Notes: a model not told the origin generated them from the sequence alone. Shown: positions 34,375 to 45,576, counted from the first letter of the stretch. The stretch is DNA of 64,000 nt from CADEEN01 sp963751775 (GCA_963751775.1 CAVVVW010000027.1:62001-126000), one strand, 5' to 3'. Numbers and translations are program-made.

Positions 34375-34969
34375 TTGGTCGTTGCAGTTGCGCCAGTTCG
34401 GCGGGCGTGTTGGCGTTGAAGAACGCGCTGGCGTCGTTGAATCGCACCGCCACGGCACGGTGTTGCGCGAACCAGGCGTCGATCTTGCGGCCGCCGCCAT
34501 GCAGGAAGGCGACGAGGCTTTCACAGAGCTCGCTCTTCATCAGGCAGAACACCGGGTGTGCCTGCTCGCGACCGCCTTCCATCGTGACCGCATAGGCCAG
34601 TTCGGCCTGCCCGGCGTCGAGCGCTGCCGCCATGCGCGCCGCCAGATCGTCGGGAAAATTCGGCGTGTCGCACGGCACGGTCAGCAACAGTGGCGTTTCG
34701 CAGCGTTCGAGCCCGGCCAGGAAGCCGGCCAGCGGCCCGGCGAACTCGCCGACCGCATCGGGCCACACCGGCACGCCAAAGGATTCGTAGGCTCCGAGGT
34801 TGCGATTCGCGTTGATCATCAGCTGGCCGACCTGCGGGCCCAGGCGCAGCAGCGCGTGCAGCGCCAGTGCCACGCCGTGGTGATTCTGCAATCCTTTGTC
34901 GACACCGCCCATGCGGCTGCCGCGGCCACCCGCCAGGATCAGGCCGGTGATGTCCTGCGTGGCGGTCAT
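34358..34969 (-). CDS. mobA: Molybdenum cofactor guanylyltransferase
   Basis: 203 aa, intact. MobA attaches GMP to Mo-molybdopterin to form the bis-MGD cofactor of DMSO-reductase-family enzymes. The nucleotide-binding signature LILAGGRGSRMGGVDKGL is near residue 10. FAGPLAGFLAGLE and LLTVPCDTPNFPDDL (metal-binding Asp) follow. It lies between moaA and a GNAT gene. Confidence 0.94.
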   Translation of the reverse strand: MTATQDITGLILAGGRGSRMGGVDKGLQNHHGVALALHALLRLGPQVGQLMINANRNLGAYESFGVPVWPDAVGEFAGPLAGFLAGLERCETPLLLTVPCDTPNFPDDLAARMAAALDAGQAELAYAVTMEGGREQAHPVFCLMKSELCESLVAFLHGGGRKIDAWFAQHRAVAVRFNDASAFFNANTPAELAQLQRPNAPSA

Positions 34970-35019
34970 CGGTCAGCTCCAGCGGCCACGCGGATCCGGC
35001 TTGCCGGTCCGCTGTGGCA

Positions 35020-35089
35020 CGCCAAGGGGCATACCGGAGCCGGTGCCGCTCCCCGGGGGCGCGAACGAAGTGGGCTTGGGGCCGTCAAT
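35020..35089. repeat. GC-rich palindromic repeat (copy 2), between mobA and moaA
   Basis: The 120 bp between mobA and moaA holds the same CGCTCCCCGGGGGCG core followed by GCGAACGAAG, related to copies near 5550 and 49280. No gene is seen in the gap. Confidence 0.45.
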
Positions 35090-36232
35090 CTAGCCTCCGA
35101 TGTAGTGCATCTCGACCCTGCGCTCACCGCTATCGGCCTGCGCGATGCCGCGACCACGCAGTTCGGAGTAGCGGTCGGCGCGATGGGCCCAGATGTCGGC
35201 CACGGCACCCGTCAATTCGGCATCGCTGGCGCCGGCTTCGCGCAGCAGGTGGCGCAGGTCGTGGCCGTGGGTGGCGAACAGGCACAGGTACAGCCGGCCC
35301 TCGGTCGACAGGCGGGCGCGGTTGCAGTCGCGGCAGAAGGCCTGCGTCACGCTGGAGATCACGCCGATCTCGCCGCCGCCGTCGACGTAGCGCCAGCGCT
35401 GCGCCGTCTCGCCGGGCACCTGGGCGGCGAGCGGCTCGAGTGCAAACATGGCGTCGAGCTGCTCGATCACTTCGGCCGACGGCAGCACGTGGTCCATGCG
35501 CCAGCCGTTGGTGCTGCCGACATCCATGTACTCGATGAAGCGCAACACGGCCGCGCTGCCGTAGTGCTCGCGAAAGTGGCGGGCCATCGGCAGGATCTGG
35601 CCGTCGTTGGTGCCGCGCTTGACGACCATGTTGACCTTGATCGGCCCCAACCCGGCGGCCAGCGCCGCGTCGATGCCGGCCAGCACGTCGGCGACCGGGA
35701 AGTCGACGTCGTTCATGCGCCGGAAGATGGCGTCGTCGAGTGCGTCGAGGCTGACCGTGACACGGCGCAGGCCGGCGTCGTGCAGCGCCCGGGCCTTCTT
35801 CGCCAGCAGCGAACCGTTGGTCGTCAGCGTCAGGTCGAGCGGTTCGCCGTCCGGCGTGCGCAGTTCGGCCAGCATCGCAACCAAGGTTTCGAGGTGACGG
35901 CGCAGCAGCGGCTCGCCGCCCGTGAGGCGCAGCTTCTGCACGCCGTGGGCCACGAAGACCCTGGCCAGGCGGGTGATCTCCTCGAAGCTCAGCAGCGAAG
36001 GCTGTGGCAGGAAGGCGTAGTCGCGGTCGAAGACTTCCTTGGGCATGCAGTAGCTGCAGCGGAAGTTGCAGCGGTCGGTGACCGAGATGCGCAGGTCGCG
36101 CAGCGGGCGGCCGAGCACATCGCTGAGCTGGCCGGTGGCAGGCCGCAACGGCGTCGGGATCACCGGCACGGCTGCGCGGTAGCGCAGGTCGGCGATCGGG
36201 ATCACGTTGGGGGGAATCGAGGCTTCGCCCAT
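35090..36232 (-). CDS. moaA: GTP 3',8-cyclase MoaA
   Basis: 380 aa, intact. A radical SAM enzyme that starts molybdopterin synthesis by converting GTP to 3',8-cyclo-GTP. The N-terminal cluster motif CNFRCSYC, the SAM-binding LRLTGGEPLLR, the C-terminal cluster cysteines (FCRDCNRARL then YLCLF) and the terminal GG essential for activity are all present. Compared with E. coli it has an N-terminal extension of about 35 residues rich in Pro and Ala. First gene of the minus-strand molybdenum cofactor group. Confidence 0.97.
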   Translation of the reverse strand: MGEASIPPNVIPIADLRYRAAVPVIPTPLRPATGQLSDVLGRPLRDLRISVTDRCNFRCSYCMPKEVFDRDYAFLPQPSLLSFEEITRLARVFVAHGVQKLRLTGGEPLLRRHLETLVAMLAELRTPDGEPLDLTLTTNGSLLAKKARALHDAGLRRVTVSLDALDDAIFRRMNDVDFPVADVLAGIDAALAAGLGPIKVNMVVKRGTNDGQILPMARHFREHYGSAAVLRFIEYMDVGSTNGWRMDHVLPSAEVIEQLDAMFALEPLAAQVPGETAQRWRYVDGGGEIGVISSVTQAFCRDCNRARLSTEGRLYLCLFATHGHDLRHLLREAGASDAELTGAVADIWAHRADRYSELRGRGIAQADSGERRVEMHYIGG

Positions 36233-36253
36233 GCGGCGATTGTGCCGTGTGCC

Positions 36254-36854
36254 TCAGTCCGTGGTCGGCAACAGGGTCGCTTGCACGGTGACCGGTGCGT
36301 CGGCCGTGGCCGCACGCCGTGCGCCCGTGTAGCGCGCGGCCCAGTACGCCTGGCGCATGGTTTCGACGCGTACTTCGCTGCCCGTCTTGGGGGCATGGAT
36401 GAACCGGCCCTCGCCGATGTAGATGCCGACGTGGGAGAAAGTGCGCTTCAGGGTGTTGAAGAACACCAGATCGCCGGGCCGCAGGTCGGCCTTGTCGACT
36501 TGAATCAGTCCGCGTGCCGCGGCCTGCTCGTCGGCGCTGCGCGGCAGCACCAGGCCCAGGCCGAGCGCGAAGACGTGGCGCGTGAAGCCACTGCAATCGA
36601 AGCCACCGCCCGCGCCACTGCTGCCGCCGGGGCGGTAGGGCACGCCGATGAAGCTCATCGCCGCTATCACCAGGCCGGCAGCTGCGTTCTCGCGGCGCCG
36701 CCGCGTCCGCCGGGGCGGCGGAATCGGCAAACGTACCGCGCTCGGCAACCAGGGCGTTCAGCGGATCGATCGACGACGCGGACGCAACACAAGGCGGCGA
36801 AAACGCGAGCATGATCGCCAGGCAACAGGCGGCATGATGCGGTTGGGGCCTCAT
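36254..36854 (-). CDS. NlpC/P60 family cell-wall peptidase (one +1 frameshift)
   Basis: About 199 aa when rebuilt. ATG 36854 gives a signal peptide (CCLAIMLAFSPPCVASA). A short linker follows, then the NlpC/P60 cysteine-peptidase domain: YRPGG, GGFDCSGFTRHVF (catalytic Cys), FSHVGIYIGEGRFIHAP (His) and a third polar residue. The frame changes once near 36700, within the linker. It probably cleaves D-Glu-mDAP type bonds in peptidoglycan. It is separated from moaA by 21 bp and may be the promoter-proximal gene of that unit. Confidence 0.87.
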
Positions 36855-37014
36855 GGCCAAAAGCGTAACACGCAGCGCAGCAGACTGCAAAGCAAAAACA
36901 TTAGCGTTTTCAACCACTTGTGGCGTATATCGCAGGCGAATTCGAGTTTCAGGCGTCAGCCGCTCGTCAGTCGCAGCGCCTGCAATCACGGCCATACCGG
37001 CGGAGGCAGGTTCA

Positions 37015-38005
37015 ATGTTCAAGGCGCTCGTTTTGCACAAGGACGAGGCAGGCTTTCGTGCCGGCCTCGAGTCGCTCGACGATGCGCGGCTGGCGCCGCT
37101 TGGCCGATGGCGACGTTGCCTTGGCGGTCGAGTACTCGACCCTGAACTACAAGGACGGCCTGGCGCTGACCAACCAGGGCCCGGTGGTGCGGCAGTGGCC
37201 GATGGTGCCCGGCATCGACGGCGCGGGCACCGTGACCGAGAGCCGCCACCCGGACTGGACGCCAGGCGATCGCGTCGTGCACAACGGCTGGGGCGTCGGC
37301 GAGACGCGCTGGGGCTGTCTGTCCGAACGCGCGGTGTTGGCGGGGGCCGGCCTGGTGCGGCTGCCCGCTGCGTTCACGGCGCGCCAGGCGATGGCCATCG
37401 GCACGGCCGGCTATACCGCGATGCTGTGTGTCTTGGCCCTCGAGCAGCATGGGCTGTCGCCGGGCGCGGGCGAGGTGCTGGTCACGGGCGCCACGGGCGG
37501 CGTGGGCAGCATCGCCGTGGCGGTGCTGTCGCGGCTGGGTCACCGGGTCGTTGCAGCCACCGGCAAGCCCGGGGAGGCGGATTACCTGCGTGCGCTCGGC
37601 GCCGCCGATGTCATCGACCGCGCCGGCCTTTCCGCACCCGGCAAGCCGCTGCAAAAGGAGCGCTGGGCGGCGGTGGTCGACGCGGTCGGCAGCCATACGC
37701 TTGCCAATGCACTGGCGCAGACGCGCTACGGCGGCGTCGTCGCCGCCTGCGGCCTGGCCCAGGGTGCCGACCTGCCGGCGACGGTCATGCCGTTCATCCT
37801 GCGCGGCGTCACGCTGGCCGGGGTCGACAGCGTGATGGCGCCACTGGCACGGCGCCAGACGGCATGGCAGCGCCTGGCACGCGACCTCGACGCCGCGCTG
37901 CTCGAGCGCATCACCGCCGAGATCGCACTCGACGACGCCGTTGCCCGTGCGCACGACCTGATGGCCGGCCGCGTGCGCGGCCGGCTGGTGGTGCGCATCG
38001 CCTGA
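37015..38005 (+). CDS. acuI: Acrylyl-CoA reductase-like NADPH oxidoreductase, YhdH/AcuI (one +1 frameshift)
   Basis: About 329 aa when rebuilt. A zinc-free medium-chain reductase. Its N-terminus MFKALVLHKDEAGF, catalytic-domain STLNYKDGLALTNQG, NADPH Rossmann motif VTGATGGVGSIAV and late PFILRGVTLAGVDSV match YhdH/AcuI, which reduces acryloyl-CoA to propionyl-CoA. One extra base near 37101 separates the first 29 residues from the rest. It is followed 28 nt later by prpE. The pairing of an acrylyl-CoA reductase with a propionyl-CoA synthetase suggests short-chain acid or acrylate assimilation. About 160 bp of relatively AT-rich DNA upstream is the likely promoter region. Confidence 0.85.
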
Positions 38006-38033
38006 ACCATTCCCAAACCTGGAGACATGCCGC

Positions 38034-39929
38034 GTGAACTACGCCGACTTCTACCGCCGCTCGATCGACGACCGAGACGCCTTCTGGGCCGAGCAGGCCC
38101 GCCTGATCGACTGGCAAACCCCGTTCACACAGGTCTGCGACTACAGCCAGCCGCCGTTCGCGCGCTGGTTCGTTGGCGGCACGACCAACCTGTGCCACAA
38201 CGCGGTCGACCGCCATCTGGCCGCGCGCGCCGACCAGAACGCGCTGGTCTGGGTTTCGACCGAAGTCGACCAGGAAAGGACCTACTCGTTTGCCCAATTG
38301 CACGACGAAGTGCAGCGCATGGCCGCGGTACTGCTGGCGCTCGGCGTGGGCGCCGGCGACCGCGTGCTGATCTACATGCCGATGATTCCCGAGGCCGTCT
38401 TCGCCATGCTGGCCTGCGCGCGCATCGGTGCCATCCACTCGGTGGTGTTCGGCGGCTTTGCCAGCGGCAGCCTGGCCACGCGCATCGACGATGCCGAGCC
38501 CAAGGTCATCGTCAGCGCCGATGCCGGCAGCCGCGCCGGCAAGGTGCTGGCCTACAAGCCGCTGCTCGACGAGGCGATCCGGCTGGCGGCACACAAGCCC
38601 GCGAAGGTGCTGCTGGTTGACCGCGGTCTGGCGCCGATGGCCCGCATCGCCGGCCGCGACGCCGACTACGCGCCGCTGCGCGAACAGCATCGCGGCGCGA
38701 AGGTTCCTTGCGCCTGGCTCGAGGCCACGCAGCCGAGCTACACGCTCTACACCAGCGGCACGACGGGCAAGCCCAAGGGCGTGCAGCGCGACACCGGCGG
38801 CTACGCGGTGGCGCTGGCGGCGAGCATGAAGCACATCTTCTGCGGCCAGGCCGGCGAGACCTACTTCTCGACCAGCGACATCGGCTGGGTGGTCGGACAC
38901 AGCTACATCGTCTACGGCCCGCTGATCGCCGGCATGGCGACGATCCTCTACGAAGGCCTGCCGATCCGGCCCGATGCGGCCATCTGGTGGAGTCTGGTCG
39001 AGAAGTACCGCGTGTCGGTGATGTTCAGCGCACCGACCGCCGTGCGCGTGCTGAAGAAGCAGGACCCGGCGGCGCTCAAGCGCCACGACCTGTCGTCGCT
39101 GCGCGCGCTGTTCCTGGCCGGCGAGCCGCTCGACGAGACCACCGCCAAGTGGATCGCCGATGCGCTGGGCAAGCCGATCGTCGACAACTACTGGCAGACC
39201 GAAACCGGCTGGCCGATCCTGAGCCTGTGCAACGGCGTCGAGAAGGCGGCGAGCAAGTTCGGCTCGCCCGGCAAGGCGGTCTATGGCTACAACATCAAGC
39301 TGCTCGACGAGCACACGGCGAGGAATTGAAGGGCGCCAACCAGAAGGGCGTGGTGGCGATCGAAGGCCCGCTGCCGCCCGGCTGCATGCAGACCGTCTGG
39401 CGTGACGACAAGCGCTTCGTCAAGACCTACTGGGACAGCATTCCCGGCCGTCAGATCTATTCGACCTTCGACTGGGGCATTCGCGACGCGGACGGCTACT
39501 TCTTCATCCTCGGCCGTACCGACGACGTGATCAACGTGGCCGGGCACCGCCTGGGCACGCGCGAGATCGAGGAGAGCATCTCGAGCCACCCGAACGTGGC
39601 CGAGGTCGCCGTGGTCGGCGTCGCCGATGCACTCAAGGGCCAGGTCGCGATGGCTTTCGTGATCTTGAAGGACCAGTCCAAGGCAGCCACCGCCGCCGAC
39701 GCGCTGAGGCACGAAGGCGAGATCATGAAAGTGGTCGACGACCAGCTCGGCGCCGTGGCCCGGCCCTCGCGCGTGCGCTTCGTGACCGCGCTGCCGAAGA
39801 CGCGCTCGGGCAAGCTGCTGCGCCGTGCCATCCAGGCGGTGTGCGAAGGGCCGCGACCCGGGCGATCTGACGACGATCGAGGACCCTTCCGCACTGCAGC
39901 AAGTCAAGGAGCTGGTGGTCCAAGGCTGA
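38034..39929 (+). CDS. prpE: Propionate-CoA ligase (two compensating frameshifts)
   Basis: About 631 aa when rebuilt, starting at GTG 38034 with GGAGA upstream. An acetyl-CoA-synthetase-family enzyme that makes propionyl-CoA through propionyl-AMP. Motifs: TLYTSGTTGKPKGVQRDTGG (P-loop), FSTSDIGWVVGHSYIVYGPL, VDNYWQTETGWP (A5), FILGRTDDVINVAGHRLGT (A8) and LPKTRSGKLLRR with the acetylatable lysine. A deletion near 39320 and an extra base near 39855 break the frame. Correcting them gives the normal C-terminus DPSALQQVKELV and TGA 39927-39929. Confidence 0.9.
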
Positions 39930-40031
39930 GTCGGGGCCGTCCGCGGTTCATCGTCGAAACCACGCCGCCCGTCGCATCGGCGGCCGAACCCTTGCGCGAC
40001 GCGGGCACAATCCGCGCCTCGCGGGGGTGGC

Positions 40032-42027
40032 ATGCAGGCTTTCAAGATCTGGCTCATAGCGCTGTTGGCGACTGTCGGCGGTTGGGCGTCGGCGGCCCCG
40101 GCATCGACCGACGGCCTGCCAGGGCCTGCGTTCCCTGAACTACCGCAGCCCTGCGAAGTCAAGGCGGCGTGCGATAGCGGCATCGCCGGTGCCAGCGCAC
40201 GGCTGCGGCGCCTCGAGCGCGTGCCGGGTGGCCCGCGCTGGGTGGCGGCGATGGACGATCTCAATGCCTACGTCGAAGACGTTTCCGGGCCCATCTACGT
40301 GCTGACGACCGTGCATCCCGACAAGGCAATTCGGGATGCCACCGAGGCCTGCGAGTTGCGCTGGCAGGACTTTTCCTCGTCGCTGCGGCAGAACGAGGCG
40401 CTGTACCGCGCGGCACGCAAGGTGCAGCCGCGCGACGCCATTGAGCGCCAATTCCTGAAAACCACGCTCGAAGGCTTCGAGGACGCAGGCGTCAGCCTGC
40501 CACCGGACAGGCGCCAGCGCGCCAAGGCGTTGCTCGACCGCATCACGGCACAGTCGCAGCTGTTCGAGAAGAACATCCGCGACGACAACGTGCAAACTCG
40601 CGCTCAGCGAGAACGAACTGCAGGGTGTACCCGCGTCCCTGTGGGCCGACGCGAAGAAGGACGCGCAGGGTCGCGTCGTGCTTGCGGTCGACGACGCGAC
40701 CTACCTGCCGGTGTTGCAGAACGCGATCGATCCCGCCACGCGCGAGCGCTTCTGGCGTGCCGACAACGCCAAGGGCGGCCGCGCCAACCTCGAGTTGTTG
40801 GGCGAACTCGGCCAACTGCGCAAGGCGTTGGCGCAACTGTTCGGTGCCGCCAGCTATGCCGATTTCGTCTTGCGACGGCAGATGGCCGGCAACTCGGGCG
40901 CGGTCGACCGTTTCCTGGCCGAGGTGGGCCGGGCCGTGGCCGAACGCGAACGGCTCGAGGTCGAGGAACTGCGGCTGGCAAAGGCGCAGGCGACCGGCGA
41001 GCCGCTGGACATGGTCAGGCTCGAGCGCTGGGACACCGTCTTCTACACCGAACGCGTCCGCAGCGCGCGCTATGCGCTCGACCAGGAAGTGTTCCGCGGC
41101 CATTTCCCGGTGCAGGAAAGCCTGGCCATGGCGATGCGTGTGGTCGAGCGGATGCTGGGCGTGAAGTACACGCGTGTCGATGGCGTCGCGCTCTGGCACC
41201 CCGACGTGCAGGCCTATCGCGTCAGCGACGCCGCGACCGGCCAGCCCTTGGCCAGCCTGTTGGTCGACCTGTATCCGCGCGAGGGCAAGGGCAACGGCGC
41301 ATTCGTTTGGAGTTTTCGCAATGGTTCGACGCGGCTCAAGCGCCTGCCGCAGGCGGTGTTGGTGACCAACCTCGATCGCCGCGGACTGACGCTCGAGGAC
41401 CTGGGTGAAACCTTGCTGCACGAATTCGGCCATTCGATCCACAACAACCTGTCTGCCACGCGCAATGCGTCGCAAGGCGGCACCAACGTGCTGCACGACT
41501 TCGTCGAGGCGCCGTCGCAGATGCTCGAGGACTGGGTCTACGACGGTGCGGTGCTGGGCGTGATGCAGGAGGTCTGTGCGTCGTGCAAGCCGGTGCCCGC
41601 CGAACTGGTCGCGAGGGCCCGCGCGGCCAAGCGTTTCGGCATCGGCGTGCGCTATGCGCGGCAGGTGCTGTACGCATCGTTCGACCTGGGGCTGCACGGC
41701 CCTGCCGCACCGGAGCCGATGGCGCTGTGGGCGCGCATGGAGGGCGACACGCCGCTGGGCTACGTACCGGGTTCGATCTTTCCGGCCGGATTCGGCCATG
41801 TGGCCGGGGGTTATGCGGCGGGGTACTACGGCTACCTTTGGAGCGAGGTCATGGCGGCAGACCTGCGCACCGCATTCGGCGCCGATCGGCTCAGCGCAGC
41901 CGTAGGCAAGCGCTATCGCGACACGATACTGGCCAATGGCGGCCAGTTGCCGCCACAGGAACTGGTGCGCTCGTTCCTCGGCCGAGACAGCAACAACCAG
42001 GCGTTCTTCACGGAGCTCAAACGATGA
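40032..42027 (+). CDS. M3 family metallopeptidase, exported (one +1 frameshift)
   Basis: About 664 aa when rebuilt. An N-terminal signal peptide (MQAFKIWLIALLATVGGWASA) suggests a periplasmic oligopeptidase, unlike the cytoplasmic Prp/OpdA members. The zinc motif LLHEFGHSIHNNLS, with the third ligand region HDFVEAPSQMLEDW, is the M3 (thimet oligopeptidase) signature, near residues 460-490. One extra base near 40593 separates the helical N-terminal domain from the rest. Its stop overlaps the start of the downstream S8 protease gene (ATGA). Confidence 0.87.
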
Positions 42028-43892
42028 CCATCCCAGGACCGAAATATGTGCGCTGGACCTTCTGTGCCGCGCTGGCTTGCGCCTTCGCGGTGCTGTCGCC
42101 GGCTGTGGTGGCACAAGCGCCTGCGCTGAGCAAGCCGCGCATCGAGAAGGCGGCCGACCTGCCGCGATTCAGCTACAAGCTCGACGCCAAGGTCGAGGAC
42201 GTCGTCCGCTCGGCGGACAAGTTCGCGCCCTTTGCTGCCCAACTGCGGCGCGACACCGAGTCGGTGCTGGCGGGCTACGAGATCCCCGACAAGTCGACCC
42301 AGCGCGATCTGCTCGGACTGCTGGCCGGGCTCGACTTTCTCGACGGCCAGTACGACGCCACGCTGGCGCGTCTGGAGGCGATCCGTGCCTTGCAGGAAAA
42401 GCCGGCCGACAAACTCTTGTCTGGGTTGCGCCTGCGTGCGATGGCGCAGGCAGCCAAGGCACATGGCGTCGGCACACCGGCTTATGCGAGCGCGGTGGGC
42501 GAGTCGATCACACGCGAACTGGCGCCGATGCCGCGCTCGGTGATCGAGAACAGCATCAAGGAGGCGAAGGCCGGCGCCGAGACCCTCGGCGAGGGTCGGC
42601 TGATCGGCCGCCTGCGCGAGGTCGTACAGCCGATCGTCGACGCCAACGGCACGCTCAGCTCCGAGTTCGCCCCCGGCCTGGCAAACACCAGGCTGGCGCT
42701 GGTGGCAGTGCTGCCGCTGAAGCAGGTCCTGGTCGAGACCTACCGCCGCTACCTCGATGCGGGCAAGGTCGAAAAGCCCGACATCTGGGCCGCGCGGGAG
42801 GTGGTTCTGCCGCCTGTGCCGGCGCGCAAGCCCGTGCTGTCGCCGTCTGGGACAGCGGCAGCGACACTGCCCTGTTCGCACGACAAGTGCAACGCGACAA
42901 GCAGAGCCGGCCGGCGCTCATCGCGTTCGACAAGTACAGCCGCGCGGCCGCTGGTGAGCTGATGCCGATTCCGACCGAACTGCGTGCCAAACTGCCGCAG
43001 ATGAAGGCTCGTACCAAGGGCTTCTCGGACCTGCAGTCGAACATCGACAGCGCCGAGGCCAGCGAGGTCAAGGCCTGGCTGTCGGCGCTGCCCGCCGAGC
43101 AGTACAAGCCGGCGATCGAGGAGTTGGGTTTGGCCGGCAACTACGAGCATGGCACCCATGTCGCGGGCATCGCGCTGGCGGGCAACCCGTTTGCGCGGCT
43201 CGTGATCGGCCGCATCGAGTTCGGCCACACGCTCTTGCCAGACCCGTGCCCCAGTCGGGAGCAGAGCCGAGCGCGACGCCAAGGCCAGCCAGGCCTACGT
43301 GGACTTCTTCCGCAAACAAGGCGTGCGTGTGGTCAACATGAGCTGGGGTGGTAACGTCGCAGCGATCGAGAGCGACCTTGAGCAGTGCGGCATCGGCAAG
43401 ACGCCCGAGGAGCGCAAGGCGCTCGCCCGCGAGTATTTCGATACCGGAAAGGTCGCCCTTACGCGGGCCTTCGCCAGTGCGCCGGAGATCCTGTTCGTCA
43501 CGGCTGCCGGCAACAGCAACAACGACGCTTCGTTCATCGAGGACATCCCGGCCGGCATCGTCCTGCCCAACCTGCTGACCGTCGGTGCGGTCGACCGCGC
43601 CGGCGACGAGGCCAGCTTCACCAGCTACGGCCCGACCGTGAAGGTGCATGCCAACGGCTACCAGGTCGAGAGCTTCCTGCCCGGGGGAGAGCGCGTGGCG
43701 CTGTCGGGTACCTCGATGGCGTCGCCGCAGGTCGCGAACCTGGCGGCCAAGATGCTGGCTGTCAATCCGAAGTTGAAGCCCACCGAGCTGATCAAGCTGA
43801 TCGTCGACAATGCCGAGCGCACCGCCGACGGTCGGCGCAACTTGATGAACGCGAAGAAGTCCGTCGCAGCGGCCGTCACGGCTGCGCGCTGA
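42024..43892 (+). CDS. S8 (subtilisin) family serine protease, exported, with long N-terminal domain (two frameshifts)
   Basis: About 622 aa when rebuilt. It begins with a signal peptide (CAALACAFAVLSPAVVA) and about 250 residues of helical, unrecognised sequence. The S8 triad follows: Asp in AVWDSGSDTALF, His in YEHGTHVAGIALAGNP, the oxyanion region VTAAGNSNND, and Ser in LSGTSMASPQVANLAAKM. About 110 residues separate Asp from His, far more than in subtilisin, so there is an insert. Frame breaks are near 42845 (-1) and 43231 (+1). It overlaps the M3 peptidase gene by 4 nt, so the two exported peptidases are likely co-expressed. Confidence 0.83.
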
Positions 43893-43896
43893 CGCG

Positions 43897-45540
43897 CTAC
43901 AGCACTTCCGAGGCGAAGTCGGCGAGCCGCGAGCGCTCGCCGCGCGCCAGCATCACGTGGCCGCCATGCGGCCAGCCCTTGAAGCGGTCGACGGCATAGG
44001 TCAGACCCGAGCTGCCTTCCGTGAGGTAGGGCGTGTCGATCTGCGCCAGATTGCCCAGGCAGACGATCTTGGTGCCCGGCCCGGCGCGGGTGATCAAGGT
44101 CTTCATCTGCTTGGGCGTCAGGTTCTGCGCCTCGTCGATCAGCACGAACTTGTTCAGGAAGGTGCGCCCGCGCATGAAGTTCAGGCTCTTGATCTTGATC
44201 TTGCTGCGCACCAGGTCATTGGTGGCGGCGCGGCCCCATTCGCCGGCGCCGGCGTCGCTGCGCGACAGCACTTCGAGGTTGTCGTCCAGCGCGCCCATCC
44301 ACGGGCCCATCTTCTCCTCTTCGGTGCCGGGCAGGAAGCCGATGTCCTCACCCACCGGCACGGTGACGCGGGTGACGATGATTTCGCTGTAGCGGCGGTC
44401 GTCCATCACCTGGGCCAGACCGGCGGCCAGCGTCATCAGGGTCTTGCCGGTGCCGGCCGTGCCGGTCAGGGTGATGAAGTCGCATTCCGGGTCCATCAGC
44501 AGGTTGAGCGCGAAGTTCTGCTCGCGGTTGCGCGCGGTCACGCCCCAGACGGCGTTCTTCTGGTGGGTGAATTCCTTCAGCGTCTTCAGCACCGCCGTCT
44601 TGCCGGTGATCTCGGTCACGCGCGCATACAGCGGCGCGGCGCCGGGCGTCTCGAGGTAGACGAACTGGTTGACCATCAGCGCCGGCACCATCGGCCCGGC
44701 GATGCGGTAGAAGGTGTGGCCGCCTTGCTGCCAGCTCTCCATCGTCTTGCCGTGGCGCTCCCAGAAATCGGCCGGCAGCGGCAGCACGCCGGTGTAGAGC
44801 AGGTCGCCGTCTTCGAGGGTCTTGTCGTTGAAGTAGTCCTCGGCCGGCAGGCCCAGCGCACGCGCCTTGACGCGCATGTTGATGTCCTTGGACACCAGCA
44901 CCACATCGCGCTGCGGCAGTTGTTCGCGCAGGCTCATCACCACGCCGAGGATCTGGTTGTCGGCCTTGCCTTGCGGCAGCCCGGCCGGCAGCTTGACGTC
45001 GAGCAGGGTGGTCTGGAAGAACAGCTTGCCGGCGGCCTCGCGGTGGCCGGTCTTGGCCAGCGGGATGCCTTCCTTGGGGTCGCGCAGGCCGTCGGCGGCC
45101 AGCCCGTCGAGGTCGCGGCTGACCTGGCGCACGTTGCGCGCGACTTCGCTCATGCCCTTCTTGTGGCCGTCGAGTTCTTCAAGCGTGATCATCGGCAGGA
45201 AGATGTCGTGCTCGTCGAAGCGGAACAGGCAGGTCGGGTCGTGCATCAACACGTTGGTGTCGAGCACGAACAGCTTGGGCGGGCCACTGCCGCGCGGCTT
45301 GCGCGGCTTGGCCTGAGCCACGGGCGCGCGCAGCGGGGCCGCGGAGCGCGCAACGGGCAGCGCCAGCGGCGGCGCAGCCGCCGCCGCGCTGCTGTCGAAC
45401 AGGTCGAGCACCGCCGCCGCCGGCTCGGCGGCGGCATGCGATTGGGCGGACCGGTGGGGCGTCTTGGGCGCGGCCTGGGCTTCGAAGTCGGCGGGGGCGA
45501 GGAGGGAGGCTTTGCGTGCGGGGGGCTTGGGCAGGGGCAT
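43897..45540 (-). CDS. PIN-PhoH (PhoH2-type) ATPase
   Basis: 547 aa, intact. A disordered Ala/Pro-rich N-terminus of about 88 residues, then a PIN RNase domain (FVLDTNVLMHDP near 91, ITLEELDGHKKG, VVLVSKDINMRVKARALGL) and a PhoH RecA-like ATPase domain with Walker A LTGTAGTGKTLMTLAAGL and Walker B FVLIDEAQNLTPKQM. Such fusions have been described as RNA-unwinding RNases. In mycobacteria they can be partnered with an antitoxin-like PhoAT, and no such small upstream gene is seen here. It converges on the S8 protease gene with 4 bp between. Confidence 0.93.
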   Translation of the reverse strand: MPLPKPPARKASLLAPADFEAQAAPKTPHRSAQSHAAAEPAAAVLDLFDSSAAAAAPPLALPVARSAAPLRAPVAQAKPRKPRGSGPPKLFVLDTNVLMHDPTCLFRFDEHDIFLPMITLEELDGHKKGMSEVARNVRQVSRDLDGLAADGLRDPKEGIPLAKTGHREAAGKLFFQTTLLDVKLPAGLPQGKADNQILGVVMSLREQLPQRDVVLVSKDINMRVKARALGLPAEDYFNDKTLEDGDLLYTGVLPLPADFWERHGKTMESWQQGGHTFYRIAGPMVPALMVNQFVYLETPGAAPLYARVTEITGKTAVLKTLKEFTHQKNAVWGVTARNREQNFALNLLMDPECDFITLTGTAGTGKTLMTLAAGLAQVMDDRRYSEIIVTRVTVPVGEDIGFLPGTEEEKMGPWMGALDDNLEVLSRSDAGAGEWGRAATNDLVRSKIKIKSLNFMRGRTFLNKFVLIDEAQNLTPKQMKTLITRAGPGTKIVCLGNLAQIDTPYLTEGSSGLTYAVDRFKGWPHGGHVMLARGERSRLADFASEVL

Positions 45541-45576
45541 TGCGGGGTGGGGCCTGAAGTGTGTCGGTCAAGAAAC

